64,000 nt of DNA from JACDCY01 sp964350145 (lineage in GTDB: Bacteria > Gemmatimonadota > Gemmatimonadetes > Gemmatimonadales > Gemmatimonadaceae). Within the stretch, counting starts at the first letter, position 1; every line of letters begins with the position of its first letter. The DNA is taken from NCBI GenBank assembly GCA_964350145.1, contig CAYGJL010000009.1, forward strand, positions 1-64,000, in the 5' to 3' direction. The notes below the pieces were generated by a model. That model made no database searches. It was not told the DNA's origin and saw only the letters and a program-made list of their open reading frames with translations. This document shows, in pieces, positions 1 through 11,589 of this stretch. A program made the position numbers and the translations under genes.

Positions 1-333
1 CTTCTGCTCGTCGGTGGCAAAGCGCAGGATCATCTGCGTCGGCAGCGAGTTGTGCACGCTCATCAGCACCGCGGTGGACGCGTCCGCCGCGGCGATCTCC
101 TCGAGCGCCATCAGGTACGTCCTGGTGTCGAGCCCGAGGCCGTCGTATTCCTCCGGCAGCAGCATCCCGAGGAGGCCGAGGGCGCCTAGCTTGCCCACCA
201 GCGACTCGTCGAAAAAAGCGTCGCGATCCCACTGCTCCGCGTGCGGCGCGATCTCGGCGGCGGCGAACTCCCGCGCGACGTTCTGGATCTCGCGCTGCTC
301 TTCCGTCAGCGGGTGCAGCGCGGCGTGCTTCAA
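1..333 (-). CDS. acyl-CoA dehydrogenase, N-terminal part (cut by window edge)
   Basis: Translation on the minus strand gives a helical acyl-CoA dehydrogenase N-domain: LTEEQREIQNVAREFAA, then LGLLGMLLPEEYDGLGLD and an EEIAAADASTAVLMSVHNS segment, all typical of the FAD-dependent family that oxidises acyl-CoA to enoyl-CoA. About 111 codons are present; the FAD and substrate half lies beyond position 1. I chose a TTG start at 333 because GAGGT lies 7 nt upstream and overlaps the end of the preceding dehydrogenase gene. It is the last visible gene of a beta-oxidation cluster. The exact acyl-chain preference cannot be read from this part. Confidence 0.85.
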   Translation of the reverse strand, partial: MKHAALHPLTEEQREIQNVAREFAAAEIAPHAEQWDRDAFFDESLVGKLGALGLLGMLLPEEYDGLGLDTRTYLMALEEIAAADASTAVLMSVHNSLPTQMILRFATDEQK

Positions 334-343
334 TGGCTGGACC

Positions 344-1192
344 TCACGAATACGTGTGGAATCCGCGGCCGGTCTTTCGGCCGAGCCACCCCGCAGCGAC
401 GTACTTTCGCAGCAGCGGACAGGGCCGGTACTTCGGGTCGCCGAGCCCGTCATGCAGCACCTCGAGAATCGCGAGACAGGTGTCGAGGCCGATCAGGTCA
501 GCCAGGGCGAGGGGCCCGAGCGGGTGATTCATCCCCAGAGTCATCACCTGATCAATGGCGTCCGCAGTGCCGACTCCCTCCATCAGGCAGTAGACGGCTT
601 CGTTGATCATCGGGAGCAGCACGCGATTCGACACGAATCCCGGGAAGTCGTTGACCTCTACCGGCGTCTTGCCCACGCGCTTGCTCAGCTCGACGACGCT
701 GGCCGTGGTTTCGTCGGAGGTGGCGAGCCCGCGGATTATCTCGACCAGCTTCATCACCGGCACCGGATTCATGAAGTGCATGCCGATGACGTTCTCCGGG
801 CGGCTGGTGCGCCGCGCAATCTCGGTGATCGAGATGGAGCTCGTGTTGGAGGCGAGGATCGCTTCGGCCGCGGCCTCTGTCTCGAGCCCCCGGAAGATCT
901 TGTACTTGAGATCGGCGTTCTCCGTCGCCGCTTCGATCACGAGCCCCGCGTCGCCGACGGCTCCGGTATCGGTCTCCGTCTTGATCCGGCCGAGGATTCC
1001 CTCCCGCGCGTCGGCGGCGATCGTGCCCTTCTTTACCTGCCGGTCGAGGTTCTTCGCGATGGTGTCGCGCGCCTTCTGGAGCGCCTCCGGCGACACGTCC
1101 ACCAGCATGACGTCGAAGCCCGACTGCGCGAACACGTGCGCGATGCCGTTGCCCATTTGTCCCGCGCCTATCACAGCGATGCGTTCATTCAT
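344..1192 (-). CDS. hbd: 3-hydroxybutyryl-CoA dehydrogenase
   Basis: A 282-residue protein of the usual length for the NAD-dependent 3-hydroxyacyl-CoA dehydrogenase family, which interconverts acetoacetyl-CoA and 3-hydroxybutyryl-CoA. The Rossmann loop GAGQMG is at residues 9-14, NTSS at about 116-119, and the catalytic His139/Glu151 pair sits in HFMNPVPVMKLVE. The conserved NDFPGFVSNRV block follows at about 187. It lies 10 bp upstream of the acyl-CoA dehydrogenase and downstream of thiolase, consistent with fatty-acid oxidation or C4 acyl-CoA metabolism. Family assignment is secure; direction of flux is inference. Confidence 0.95.
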   Translation of the reverse strand: MNERIAVIGAGQMGNGIAHVFAQSGFDVMLVDVSPEALQKARDTIAKNLDRQVKKGTIAADAREGILGRIKTETDTGAVGDAGLVIEAATENADLKYKIFRGLETEAAAEAILASNTSSISITEIARRTSRPENVIGMHFMNPVPVMKLVEIIRGLATSDETTASVVELSKRVGKTPVEVNDFPGFVSNRVLLPMINEAVYCLMEGVGTADAIDQVMTLGMNHPLGPLALADLIGLDTCLAILEVLHDGLGDPKYRPCPLLRKYVAAGWLGRKTGRGFHTYS

Positions 1193-1202
1193 AGCTGAAA
1201 AC

Positions 1203-1295
1203 CGGTGACTTGTGACTAGTGACTAGTGACTAGTAACTGCCTTTGCTCCCGCAGTTTGCGCGCAGCGCGCAGCACGCAGCACGCAGCACGTAGCG
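1203..1295. repeat. two adjacent heptanucleotide arrays (GTGACTA, then CGCAGCA)
   Basis: Positions 1203-1236 hold about four units of GTGACTA with one variant (GTGACTT). After a short spacer, 1261-1295 hold CGCAGCA units with drift at both ends. Both have a 7-bp period but unrelated units. They fill the gap between the CPBP protease gene and hbd. See the findings for the family. Confidence 0.9.
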
Positions 1296-1301
1296 TTGTA
1301 G

Positions 1302-2162
1302 TCAAGCGCCACGTGATCTCCTCGCGCTCCACGACAAGTAAATCAAGCCCATACTGAGCCCCAGACCAGCGGCAAGCCCTCCTTCGGGCCCCCAACTCCC
1401 TCCCGTCAGCCAGTCCGGTCCGGTCTCGACCACGCGGTAGTCCGGCGACCCCACGACCGGGATGCCGCTGACCGGCATGTGCAGCACCGCGGCAATGAAC
1501 CAGTTCCAGGCGAAGTGCGCGAGAGTCGCCGCGTACAGGCTCCCCGTCACCAGCACGACCGCGCCCAGGAAGACCCCGGCCAGCACGACCACGCTCAGCG
1601 ACTGCCAGTTGGCGCCTGGATTCGCCAGATGTATCAGGCCGAACCCTATGCTGGTGACCGCGAGGGCCAGCTTCCATCCGGCGGCTTCGCGCAGCAATGC
1701 GAAAATGTAGCCGCGTGCGAACAGTTCTTCAGCGAAGGCACTCGGCAGCAGCACCGTTGCGGCCAGCAGCGCGGCGCTCCACCACCCGCCGTCGGGAGCG
1801 TCGGCGACGATCAGCTGATTCGAGGCGAGCAGGGCGCCCGCCGGCAGCGCCACCACGAGCGCGCCGAGCGCCAGGCCGGAGACCAGCTTCGACGGTCGGG
1901 CTGCTTCTCGCCCCAGCCATACGTAGCTCCAATCTTTCCGGTCCACCTGCCGCAACATGAAGACGTGCGCCGCGAGAAATCCCAGCGGGTACACCAGCGG
2001 ATGCACCAGCAGCCGCATCCCGACCGACGCCGCGGTGGATTGCAGCATCGCGACCGCGATCGAGGCCGCGAAGAGCGCGACGATGCTGACGGCGACGACG
2101 AGGAGCCCGCGCCAGATGGCGCGGATACTGCCGTCCTGAGTGAAGAAGATTTCGCGTCGCAA
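1302..2162 (-). CDS. CPBP-family intramembrane glutamic endopeptidase
   Basis: A 286-residue, multi-span membrane protein of the CPBP (CaaX protease / bacteriocin-processing, Abi) family. The catalytic signature is complete: EELFARG with Glu145, Glu146 and Arg150, His178 in HLAN, and His216 plus Asn220 in HFAWN. The start is TTG at 2162, seven bases after the thiolase stop, with no ATG in the N-terminal region and no clear ribosome binding site, so it may be translationally coupled. Members cleave membrane proteins or act in immunity and processing; the target here is unknown. Its place between thiolase and hbd is odd for a protease. Confidence 0.88.
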   Translation of the reverse strand: MRREIFFTQDGSIRAIWRGLLVVAVSIVALFAASIAVAMLQSTAASVGMRLLVHPLVYPLGFLAAHVFMLRQVDRKDWSYVWLGREAARPSKLVSGLALGALVVALPAGALLASNQLIVADAPDGGWWSAALLAATVLLPSAFAEELFARGYIFALLREAAGWKLALAVTSIGFGLIHLANPGANWQSLSVVVLAGVFLGAVVLVTGSLYAATLAHFAWNWFIAAVLHMPVSGIPVVGSPDYRVVETGPDWLTGGSWGPEGGLAAGLGLSMGLIYLSWSARRSRGA

Positions 2163-2169
2163 GGACGCG

Positions 2170-3375
2170 CTAATCGGCCCGCTCTACCGAGAGCGCGACG
2201 GCGTTTCCACCGCCGAGGCACAGCGTGGCGAGGCCCGTCCGCGCGCCCCGATCCTTCATCGCGTATAGCAGCGTCGTGAGGATGCGCGCGCCGCTCGCGC
2301 CGATGGGATGGCCGAGCGCGATAGCGCCGCCGTGCACGTTAACTCTGTCCCACGCCCAGTCGAGTCCCTGGCCGTTGGCCAGCGCCTGCGCAGCGAACGC
2401 CTCATTGGCCTCGATGAGATCATAGTCTCCTATTGAAGCTCCCGACTTCGTCATGAGCTTCTCCACCGCGACGATCGGCGCGAAGAAGAGATCCTTGGGC
2501 TCCCCTCCGCCGGTAGCGTAGCCGGTGATTCTCGCGAGAATGGTCAGGCCGTGGTCGCGGGCGTATTGCTCCGAGGTCACGACGACCGCCGACGCGCCGT
2601 CATTGAGCGTGGACGCGTTCCCCGCCGTCACGGTGAGCTGCTCGCCTTCCTTTCCGGGGAATGCCGGGCGCAGCTTGCCGAGCGCCTCGCGCGTCGTTTC
2701 CTTGCGCGGGCCCTCGTCGGCCGCCACGACGGTCGTCCCCTTCCTGCCCGGCACCTCGACCGGCACGATCTCTTCGTCGAACTTCCCGCCTTCGATGGCG
2801 GCGAGCGCCTTCTGGTGCGATTGCAGCGCGAATTCGTCCTGCTGCTCGCGGGTCACGGCGGCCTTCCGCGCGGTGTAGTCCGCGTGGGCTCCCATATGCA
2901 CGTCGCAGAACACGCACCAGAGCCCGTCCTTGATGACACCGTCGGCGATGGTCTGATCCCCGAGCTTCACGCCCTGCCGCAGACCGTACAGGTAGTGCGG
3001 GCCGTTGGACATGGACTCCTGACCGCCCGCGACCACCACCTGCTGGTCTCCAGCGCGAATGGACTGCGCCGCGAGCATCACTGCCTTGAGTCCCGAGCCG
3101 CACATCTTGTTGATCGTCGTGGCGGCCACCGTTCCAGGGAGTCCGGCCTTGAGCGCGGCCTGCCTCGCCGGGGCCTGCCCCGTTCCGCCCTGCACGACGT
3201 GCCCCATCAGCACTTCTTCGATATCCTCGATGGCAATACCGGCACGCTTGACGGCTTCACGAATTGCGATCGCGCCGAGCTCCGGCGCGGACAGCGACGA
3301 GAGTCCGCCGAGGTAGCGGCCGATGGGGGTGCGTGCGGCGGAGACTATTACGGGTTGGCGAGTGAGATCGGGCAT
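2170..3375 (-). CDS. acetyl-CoA C-acetyltransferase (thiolase)
   Basis: A 401-residue thiolase that condenses two acetyl-CoA or cleaves acetoacetyl-CoA. The nucleophile is Cys92 in NKMCGSGLKAV; His356 lies in GGAIALGHPIGASGAR and the second catalytic Cys386 in CLGGGNAVAL. Length is normal for the family. An unusual insertion-like segment, KDGLWCVFCDVHMGAHAD, sits near the substrate loop region. It is the first gene of the minus-strand set running through the CPBP protease, hbd and the acyl-CoA dehydrogenase. Whether it works in beta-oxidation, ketone use or C4 synthesis is not decided by sequence. Confidence 0.95.
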   Translation of the reverse strand: MPDLTRQPVIVSAARTPIGRYLGGLSSLSAPELGAIAIREAVKRAGIAIEDIEEVLMGHVVQGGTGQAPARQAALKAGLPGTVAATTINKMCGSGLKAVMLAAQSIRAGDQQVVVAGGQESMSNGPHYLYGLRQGVKLGDQTIADGVIKDGLWCVFCDVHMGAHADYTARKAAVTREQQDEFALQSHQKALAAIEGGKFDEEIVPVEVPGRKGTTVVAADEGPRKETTREALGKLRPAFPGKEGEQLTVTAGNASTLNDGASAVVVTSEQYARDHGLTILARITGYATGGGEPKDLFFAPIVAVEKLMTKSGASIGDYDLIEANEAFAAQALANGQGLDWAWDRVNVHGGAIALGHPIGASGARILTTLLYAMKDRGARTGLATLCLGGGNAVALSVERAD

Positions 3376-3391
3376 GAGTGAAAACTACTCG

Positions 3392-3465
3392 GGTGATTAG
3401 TGATTAGTGATTGGTGATTAGTAACGGCAACTGCATGTCGCTTCTACTAATCACCAATCGCTACT
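3392..3465. repeat. inverted heptanucleotide arrays (GTGATTA)
   Basis: Positions 3392-3423 carry four GTGATTA-type units (one is GTGATTG). The inverted copy, TACTAATCACCAATCGCTAC, lies at 3446-3465 after a ~20 bp spacer, so the region can fold back on itself. The stop codon of the S9 peptidase gene (TAG read on the minus strand at 3461-3463) lies inside the right arm. Confidence 0.85.
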
Positions 3466-5557
3466 CCAACCCCAAGCCCTTCAGGATGAACGCATACCTG
3501 AAGGCAACCTCCCGCAGCGCGTCGTACCGCCCCGAAGATCCCCCGTGCCCCGCGCCCATGTTCGTCTTGAGCAGCAACGGGTTCCGGTCGGTCTTCATCG
3601 CGCGCAGCTTCGCGACCCACTTCGCGGGCTCCCAAAACGCGACGCGAGGGTCGTTCAGTCCGGTGGTGACGAGCATCATCGGATAAGCCTTGCGCTCGAC
3701 GTTGTCATAGGGCGAATACCGTTTCATGTACTCGTAGTGCTCGCGCACCGCCGGATTGCCCCACTGCTCCCACTCCTGCGCCGTCAGCGGAATCGAGGCG
3801 TCCAGCATCGTGTTGATGACGTCCACGAACGGCACGTCGGCCACGACGACCTTGAACAGATCCGGCCGCATGTTGACCACCGCGCCCATCAACAGCCCGC
3901 CGGCGCTGCCACCGCGGATGGCTAGCCGCTCCGACGACGTATACCGCTCTCGCACGAGATGCTCCGCGGCCGCGATGAAGTCGGTGAACGTGTTCATCTT
4001 GTTCATCATCTTGCCTTCGTCGTACCACGCGCGCCCCATCTCCTGCCCGCCGCGGATGTGCGCGATCGCGTACACGACCCCGCGATCCACCAGGCTGAGA
4101 TTGGCGGACGAGAACGATGGGTCCGTGCTCGAGCCGTAGGAGCCGTACGCGTACAGCAGGAGCGGACGGGTGCCGTCCCTGACCAGCGGCTTGCGATACA
4201 CCAGCGAGACCGGGACGAGCTTCCCGTCGGAGGCGCGCGCCCAGGTGCGCTCCGTGCCGTACTGCGAGGGGTCGTATCCGCCCATGACCTCGGTGCGCTT
4301 CTTGAGATCGAGCGCCCGCGTGCTCATGTGATAGTCGTACACGGTCGCCGGCGTGATCATGGACTGATACGTGAACCGCAACAGCTCACTGTCGAAGTCG
4401 GGATTGCCGGCGCCGGAATACGTGTACACCGGCTCGGGAAACGCGACGCGATGCTCTTGGTTGGCGCGCAGGTCGCGGATGCGGATCTGCTTCAGCCCGC
4501 CCGCGCGCTCGTACAACACGAGATGGTTGCGGTACACATCCAGACCGTCTATCAGGAGCGTGTCGCTGTGCGCGATGTAGTCGCGCCAGTTGGCCGCCGA
4601 CGGGCCGCTCGCCGGCGCGGTGACGATCTTGAAGTTGTTCGCGCCTTCGTTGGTGCGAATGTAGAACCGGCCGTCACGATGCGTGGCCGAATAGAGGACG
4701 TCGGGTCTGCGCCGCTCCATCACCTTGAACGGCAGCAACGGCGTCCGCGCCGGAACGTACCACACCTCGGAGCTCGTGAAGCTGCCCGCGCCGATCATCA
4801 CGTACTCGTCGTCCTTGGTGCGCGACACGCCCACGTTGAACAGCACGTTCGGCTCGTGGAACACGACCGAATCCGCGGCGGCGGACGTGCCCACGACGTG
4901 CCTGAGGACGCGGTCCGCCCGGTGCGCCGAGTCGGTCCTGGTGTAGAACAGCGTGCGGTTGTCCGCCGCCCACGCCACCGAGAAATGCACGTCCGGAATC
5001 CGGTCCGGCAGTATCGTGCCGGTCGCCAGGTCCTTCACCATCAGTGTGAAGTGCTCCGAGCCCGTCGTATCCACCGTGAACGCGAGGAAGCGGTGATCCG
5101 GGCTGATCGTCGTCACGCCGAGCGTCAGGTACGCCTTGCCTTCCGCGAGCTGGTTCTGGTCGAGGTACACCTCCTCGGATGACTCGAAGCTGCCCCGCTT
5201 GCGGGCGTAGATGGGGTACTGTTTTCCTTCGACGGTGCGCGTGTAGTAGAAGTACGGACCGCGCCGCACGGGGACGGACAGATCCGTCTGCTGGATCCGG
5301 CCGAGGATTTCCTGATACAGCCGCTCCTGCAGCTCCTTCGTGCCCGCCATCACCGTGTCCGTGTACGCGTTCTCCGCCTGGAGGTACGCGATGACTTCCG
5401 GGTTCTCCCGGCGCCTGAGCCAGAAGTAGTTGTCCGTGAGGACGTCGCCGTGCAGCGTGTCCACCTTGGGGATGACGGCGGCAACGGGCGGGGACTGCGC
5501 CGCGGCTGTTGCCGCAGTGAGAACGAGGAAGAGAAGAAAGCGGAGAGTGAGCGGCAT
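3461..5557 (-). CDS. S9A prolyl oligopeptidase-family peptidase (oligopeptidase B-like)
   Basis: A 698-residue serine peptidase with an N-terminal signal peptide (LRFLLFLVLTAATAAAQ) that predicts export, unlike cytosolic PtrB. A beta-propeller region spans about residues 60-400, and the alpha/beta-hydrolase domain follows. The triad is visible: Ser551 in GGSAGG, Asp636 in NDPRV and His671 in GAGHGG. The N-terminal DNYFWLRRRENPEV motif is typical of the S9A group. The family cuts short peptides after basic or proline residues; the exact specificity cannot be called. It is bracketed by heptamer arrays on both sides. Confidence 0.92.
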   Translation of the reverse strand: MPLTLRFLLFLVLTAATAAAQSPPVAAVIPKVDTLHGDVLTDNYFWLRRRENPEVIAYLQAENAYTDTVMAGTKELQERLYQEILGRIQQTDLSVPVRRGPYFYYTRTVEGKQYPIYARKRGSFESSEEVYLDQNQLAEGKAYLTLGVTTISPDHRFLAFTVDTTGSEHFTLMVKDLATGTILPDRIPDVHFSVAWAADNRTLFYTRTDSAHRADRVLRHVVGTSAAADSVVFHEPNVLFNVGVSRTKDDEYVMIGAGSFTSSEVWYVPARTPLLPFKVMERRRPDVLYSATHRDGRFYIRTNEGANNFKIVTAPASGPSAANWRDYIAHSDTLLIDGLDVYRNHLVLYERAGGLKQIRIRDLRANQEHRVAFPEPVYTYSGAGNPDFDSELLRFTYQSMITPATVYDYHMSTRALDLKKRTEVMGGYDPSQYGTERTWARASDGKLVPVSLVYRKPLVRDGTRPLLLYAYGSYGSSTDPSFSSANLSLVDRGVVYAIAHIRGGQEMGRAWYDEGKMMNKMNTFTDFIAAAEHLVRERYTSSERLAIRGGSAGGLLMGAVVNMRPDLFKVVVADVPFVDVINTMLDASIPLTAQEWEQWGNPAVREHYEYMKRYSPYDNVERKAYPMMLVTTGLNDPRVAFWEPAKWVAKLRAMKTDRNPLLLKTNMGAGHGGSSGRYDALREVAFRYAFILKGLGLE

Positions 5558-5562
5558 AGGGT

Positions 5563-5718
5563 GGTGACTGGTGACTAGTGACTAGTGACTAGTGACTACA
5601 AAACAAAGATGAGTGGCTACAGAGGTGGCTCAACTGGATCAATCTTGCGAGGGCGCAGGCCGCAGGACGCAGGACGCAGGGCTTTTTGCAGTTTCTAGTC
5701 ACTAGTCGCTAGTCACCG
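5563..5718. repeat. inverted GTGACTA arrays enclosing a second heptamer array (CGCAGGA)
   Basis: Left arm 5563-5599 has about five GTGACTA units; right arm 5694-5718 has the inverted TAGTCAC units. The ~94 bp loop holds another period-7 run, CGCAGGC CGCAGGA CGCAGGA CGCAGGG, at about 5654-5681. The thrS stop codon (TAG, minus strand) is inside the right arm. Confidence 0.9.
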
Positions 5719-7672
5719 TTTCACCTACGGCCACTGCCCTTGTGTCAATCTCAAGCTTCAAACGGTCCACCAGGTCGGAAACCCGTAGGATTTCCTGCTT
5801 CTTCCCCATACCTCGGGCCCTCAGCGCGACCGTCTGCCCCTCCGCCTCCCGCCTCCCCACCACCGCCATGTACGGCACCTTCAGCATCTCCGCCTCGCGG
5901 ATGCGGTAGTTCAGCGTCTCGGACCGAGCGTCCAGCTCCGCCCGGATCTTGAGCGCGCGCAGCTGGTCCACGATCGTCTGCGCATATGCCGTCACCTCTT
6001 CGGCGATCGGCACCACGCGGATCTGTTCGGGCGCGAGCCAGAGCGGGAACGCCCCGGCGTAGTGCTCGATCAGCCCGCCGACGAATCGCTCCATGGATCC
6101 CACCAGCACGCGGTGCAGCATCACCGGCCGGTGCGTCGCATTGTCGGCGCCCGTGAACTCGAGCTGGAACCGCTCCGGCAGGTTGAAGTCGAGTTGCACC
6201 GTCGGGCCCTGCCATTTGCGTCCGATCGCGTCGATCAGCTTGAAGTCGAGCTTGGGCCCGTAGAACGCCCCACCCCCCTCGTCGATCGTGTATTCGAGTC
6301 CGCGCGACTTCAGGACGTCTGCCAGCATCGCCTGCGCCTGCTCCCACACGGCCTCTTCTCCCAACGCCTTCTCCGGGGGGCGGGTCGCGAGTTCTATGGT
6401 ATAGGGGTAGCCGAACGCGGCCAGCATCTCCTCGACCAGGTCTATCAGCCGCGAGATTTCGTCCGGCACCTGCTCCGGCGTACAGAACACGTGCGCGTCG
6501 TCCTGCGTGAAGCCCCGCACCCGCAACATCCCGTGCAGCACGCCGCTCCGCTCGTACCGGTACACCGTCCCGAACTCGCCGTAGCGAATCGGTAAATCAC
6601 GGTACGACCGCGGCCGCGACTGGTAGATGCAGATGTGGCCCGGGCAGTTCATCGGCTTCGGTCGGTATGCGGCCCCCTCGATGTCCATCGCGCCGAACAT
6701 GTTCTCCTTGAAGTTCTCGAGGTGGCCCGAGATCTCGAAGATCTTCTCGCTGAGAATGTGGGGCGTGTAGACGAGGTCGTACCCGTGGCGGATGATGAGA
6801 TCGCGCTCGAAGTTCTCGATCTCGTTTCTTATCACCGACCCGCGCGGATGCCAGAGGATCAGCCCCGGGCCTATGCGCTGATCCGTAGAGTACAGATCGA
6901 GCTGCTGCGCGAGCACACGGTGGTCGCGCCGCTTGGCTTCCTCCAGCCGGTGGAGATGCTCCTCGAGATCCTTCTGGCTGAAGAACGCGGTGGCGTAGAT
7001 CCGCTGCAGCATCTGCCGCTTCTCGTCGCCGCGCCAGTACGCGCCCGCGGTGTGGAGCAGCTTGAAGTGCTTGAGATACGAGGTGTCGGGCACGTGCGGC
7101 CCGCGGCACAGATCCACGAACGGCCCGTCCGTGTAAGTCGAGATGACCTCGTCGTCGCCCAGCTCCTCCAGCCGCTCGAGCTTGAGCGGATCGTCGGAGA
7201 ACTTCTCGCGCGCGTCGCGCTTCGACAGCTCCTCGCGCACGAACGGGAACTTCTCGGCCGCGACCTTGCGCATCTCGACCTCGAACGCGTCCAGGTCGTC
7301 CGGCGTGAACGGCTCCGCGACCTCGAAGTCGTAATAGAAGCCGTCATCAATTGCGGGACCGAAGCCGATCTTCGCCCCCGGTCGCAGCCTGCGGACCGCG
7401 GTCGCCAGGACGTGCGCGCCGGAATGCCGCAGAACGTCCAGCGCCTTCGGATCCCGCTCGGTCAGAACGCGAAACGATCCCCCCGCGCGGATCGGCGTCG
7501 CCAGGTCCTGCACGGTCCCGTTTATTTCCACGGCGATTGCGTCTTTCAATAGGCGCGGGCCGATGGACGCGACTACGTCGCGCGCCGGCGTCCCCGCTGA
7601 AACCGCGCGTTCTTTACCGTCGGGGAGCGTAAGAGTTACTGTTTCCAAGTGGCCTTGTTCTTGCTTTTCCAT
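5702..7672 (-). CDS. thrS: threonyl-tRNA synthetase
   Basis: Class II synthetase charging tRNA-Thr, 656 residues from the chosen ATG (E. coli enzyme 642). An N-terminal TGS domain (VTLTLPDGKERAVSAG) is followed by the editing domain (GAHVLATAVRRL) and the catalytic core with the zinc ligand in NCPGHICIYQ, motif 2 around RYERSGVLHGMLRVRGFTQDD and motif 3 around LHRVLVGSMERFVGG, then the anticodon-binding domain. The frame is open to an ATG at 7723, but the first 17 codons there do not match the family; ATG at 7672, or a TTG eight codons inside preceded by AAGG, fits better. The last codons (VTSD) and stop come from a heptamer array. Confidence 0.95.
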   Translation of the reverse strand: MEKQEQGHLETVTLTLPDGKERAVSAGTPARDVVASIGPRLLKDAIAVEINGTVQDLATPIRAGGSFRVLTERDPKALDVLRHSGAHVLATAVRRLRPGAKIGFGPAIDDGFYYDFEVAEPFTPDDLDAFEVEMRKVAAEKFPFVREELSKRDAREKFSDDPLKLERLEELGDDEVISTYTDGPFVDLCRGPHVPDTSYLKHFKLLHTAGAYWRGDEKRQMLQRIYATAFFSQKDLEEHLHRLEEAKRRDHRVLAQQLDLYSTDQRIGPGLILWHPRGSVIRNEIENFERDLIIRHGYDLVYTPHILSEKIFEISGHLENFKENMFGAMDIEGAAYRPKPMNCPGHICIYQSRPRSYRDLPIRYGEFGTVYRYERSGVLHGMLRVRGFTQDDAHVFCTPEQVPDEISRLIDLVEEMLAAFGYPYTIELATRPPEKALGEEAVWEQAQAMLADVLKSRGLEYTIDEGGGAFYGPKLDFKLIDAIGRKWQGPTVQLDFNLPERFQLEFTGADNATHRPVMLHRVLVGSMERFVGGLIEHYAGAFPLWLAPEQIRVVPIAEEVTAYAQTIVDQLRALKIRAELDARSETLNYRIREAEMLKVPYMAVVGRREAEGQTVALRARGMGKKQEILRVSDLVDRLKLEIDTRAVAVGETVTSD

Positions 7673-7744
7673 CGTGGGGCAGATTGCACTCGTTTGAAAG
7701 CGTAAGCTAGTTCTCACCAACACCTTCCGCTACAGGATCACACC

Positions 7745-8614
7745 ATGGCTCCGTTCCGCTATCACGACGAAGACTCGACGTCGCAGGGAATGCTGTATCT
7801 ACTCGCCGGTGCGGTCGCGGGTTTCGCGGCCGGTGTAGTGGTCTCGCAACGCTCGGGCGCGCTGCGCGAGCTTCCCGGAAAAATTCGCGACCTCTTCGCC
7901 GGTGACGACGCGGACGAGCTCCTCGGTGACGATGATTTCGAGGCGTACGAGAACGACGAGTTCGACATGCACGAAGGAGCGGACGGGTCCCACTACGCGG
8001 AGCCCGGAGTTGGCATCGCGTCGGCCAGCGACGACTACGACGAGCTCGACGTGGACGGCTCGATGGAGCTGGAAGAGCGCGTGCTCGAAGCGTTCAGCAA
8101 CGATCCGATCCTGCAGGAGCGCCCCATCGACATCGGCGCGATCAGCGAAGGGATCATCGAGCTGACCGGCTGGGTGAACGCCGAATCAGAAGTCGCGCAC
8201 GCCGTCACGGTCGCGCGCGGAGTGCCAGGGGTGGACACCGTGGTGAACCGAGTCGCGATCCGGCCGGAAGAGGACCTGCGCGACGCCACAGCCCGGAAGT
8301 ACGCAGCCGGCGATCCGACGCTCACCGAAGCGCACTGGGAGGGCCAGAGCGTAGGCACGGGCAAGCGGCGCCAGGGCAACTCCTCGGAATTCGACCGGCA
8401 CGAAGACCCGCGACCCGCGCTCGAGGACCGCTGGAACAGCGAGTCGACCGCGCTCGACGAAGCGGTGGACGACATCGCCGGATTCTCCGAGGCGAAGAAG
8501 CCCCCTGCCAAGCGGGGGAAGAAGGGGGACAGGACCAGTGGTGCCGCCGTCGCCCCGAGCGGGGTTCCGAAAGCCGATCATGTCGCGGAGCCCACGGACG
8601 GCCTCGCCGACTAG
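7745..8614 (+). CDS. membrane-anchored BON-domain protein
   Basis: A 289-residue protein diverging from thrS. One N-terminal membrane segment (MLYLLAGAVAGFAAGVVVSQRSG, residues 16-38, YtxH-like) is followed by an acidic, disordered stretch. A BON domain at about 105-175 contains ISEGIIELTGWVNAESE and VPGVDTVVNRVAI. The C-terminal tail is charged and of low complexity. BON domains bind phospholipid or envelope partners; a structural or stress role at the membrane is inference. AGGA lies just upstream of the ATG. Confidence 0.8.
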   Translation: MAPFRYHDEDSTSQGMLYLLAGAVAGFAAGVVVSQRSGALRELPGKIRDLFAGDDADELLGDDDFEAYENDEFDMHEGADGSHYAEPGVGIASASDDYDELDVDGSMELEERVLEAFSNDPILQERPIDIGAISEGIIELTGWVNAESEVAHAVTVARGVPGVDTVVNRVAIRPEEDLRDATARKYAAGDPTLTEAHWEGQSVGTGKRRQGNSSEFDRHEDPRPALEDRWNSESTALDEAVDDIAGFSEAKKPPAKRGKKGDRTSGAAVAPSGVPKADHVAEPTDGLAD

Positions 8615-8630
8615 GGGTTGGCGGACTGAG

Positions 8631-8829
8631 GACTGAGGACCCTTGCGGCCTCAGGACTCACTACAATCGCGGATCGGCGATTAATCGAGGATTGCGAATC
8701 GCGGAGAGAGCACTCACATGTCCTTCCCGCTGTTCCGCCCATCCTCAGTCCTCAGCCCTCGATTAATCGCCGATCCGCGATTGTAGTGAGTCCTGAGACC
8801 GCAAAGTCCGCAATCCGAAGTCGCAGGAA
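8631..8829. repeat. palindromic intergenic element, copy A (complete)
   Basis: Near-perfect inverted arms at 8643-8690 and 8757-8806 flank a ~66 bp loop. The arm tips read GGCGATTAATCGAGG and its complement. The outer flank repeats GACTGAG with a 7-bp period. It fills the gap between the BON gene and valS, and its loop shares CGCTGTTCCGCCCATCC with copy D. Confidence 0.92.
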
Positions 8830-8841
8830 GTAACTTGAGGC

Positions 8842-11579
<2,738 letters not shown>

Positions 11580-11589
<10 letters not shown>

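Noticed and set aside
14..1198. 394-codon open frame on the plus strand
   Set aside because: It runs antisense to hbd and the acyl-CoA dehydrogenase and is rich in Arg, Ser and Pro with no motif; long antisense frames are common in GC-rich DNA.
7672..7745. T-box riboswitch upstream of thrS
   Set aside because: The gap between thrS and the divergent BON gene is only ~70 bp, too short for a T-box, and no T-box core sequence is visible.
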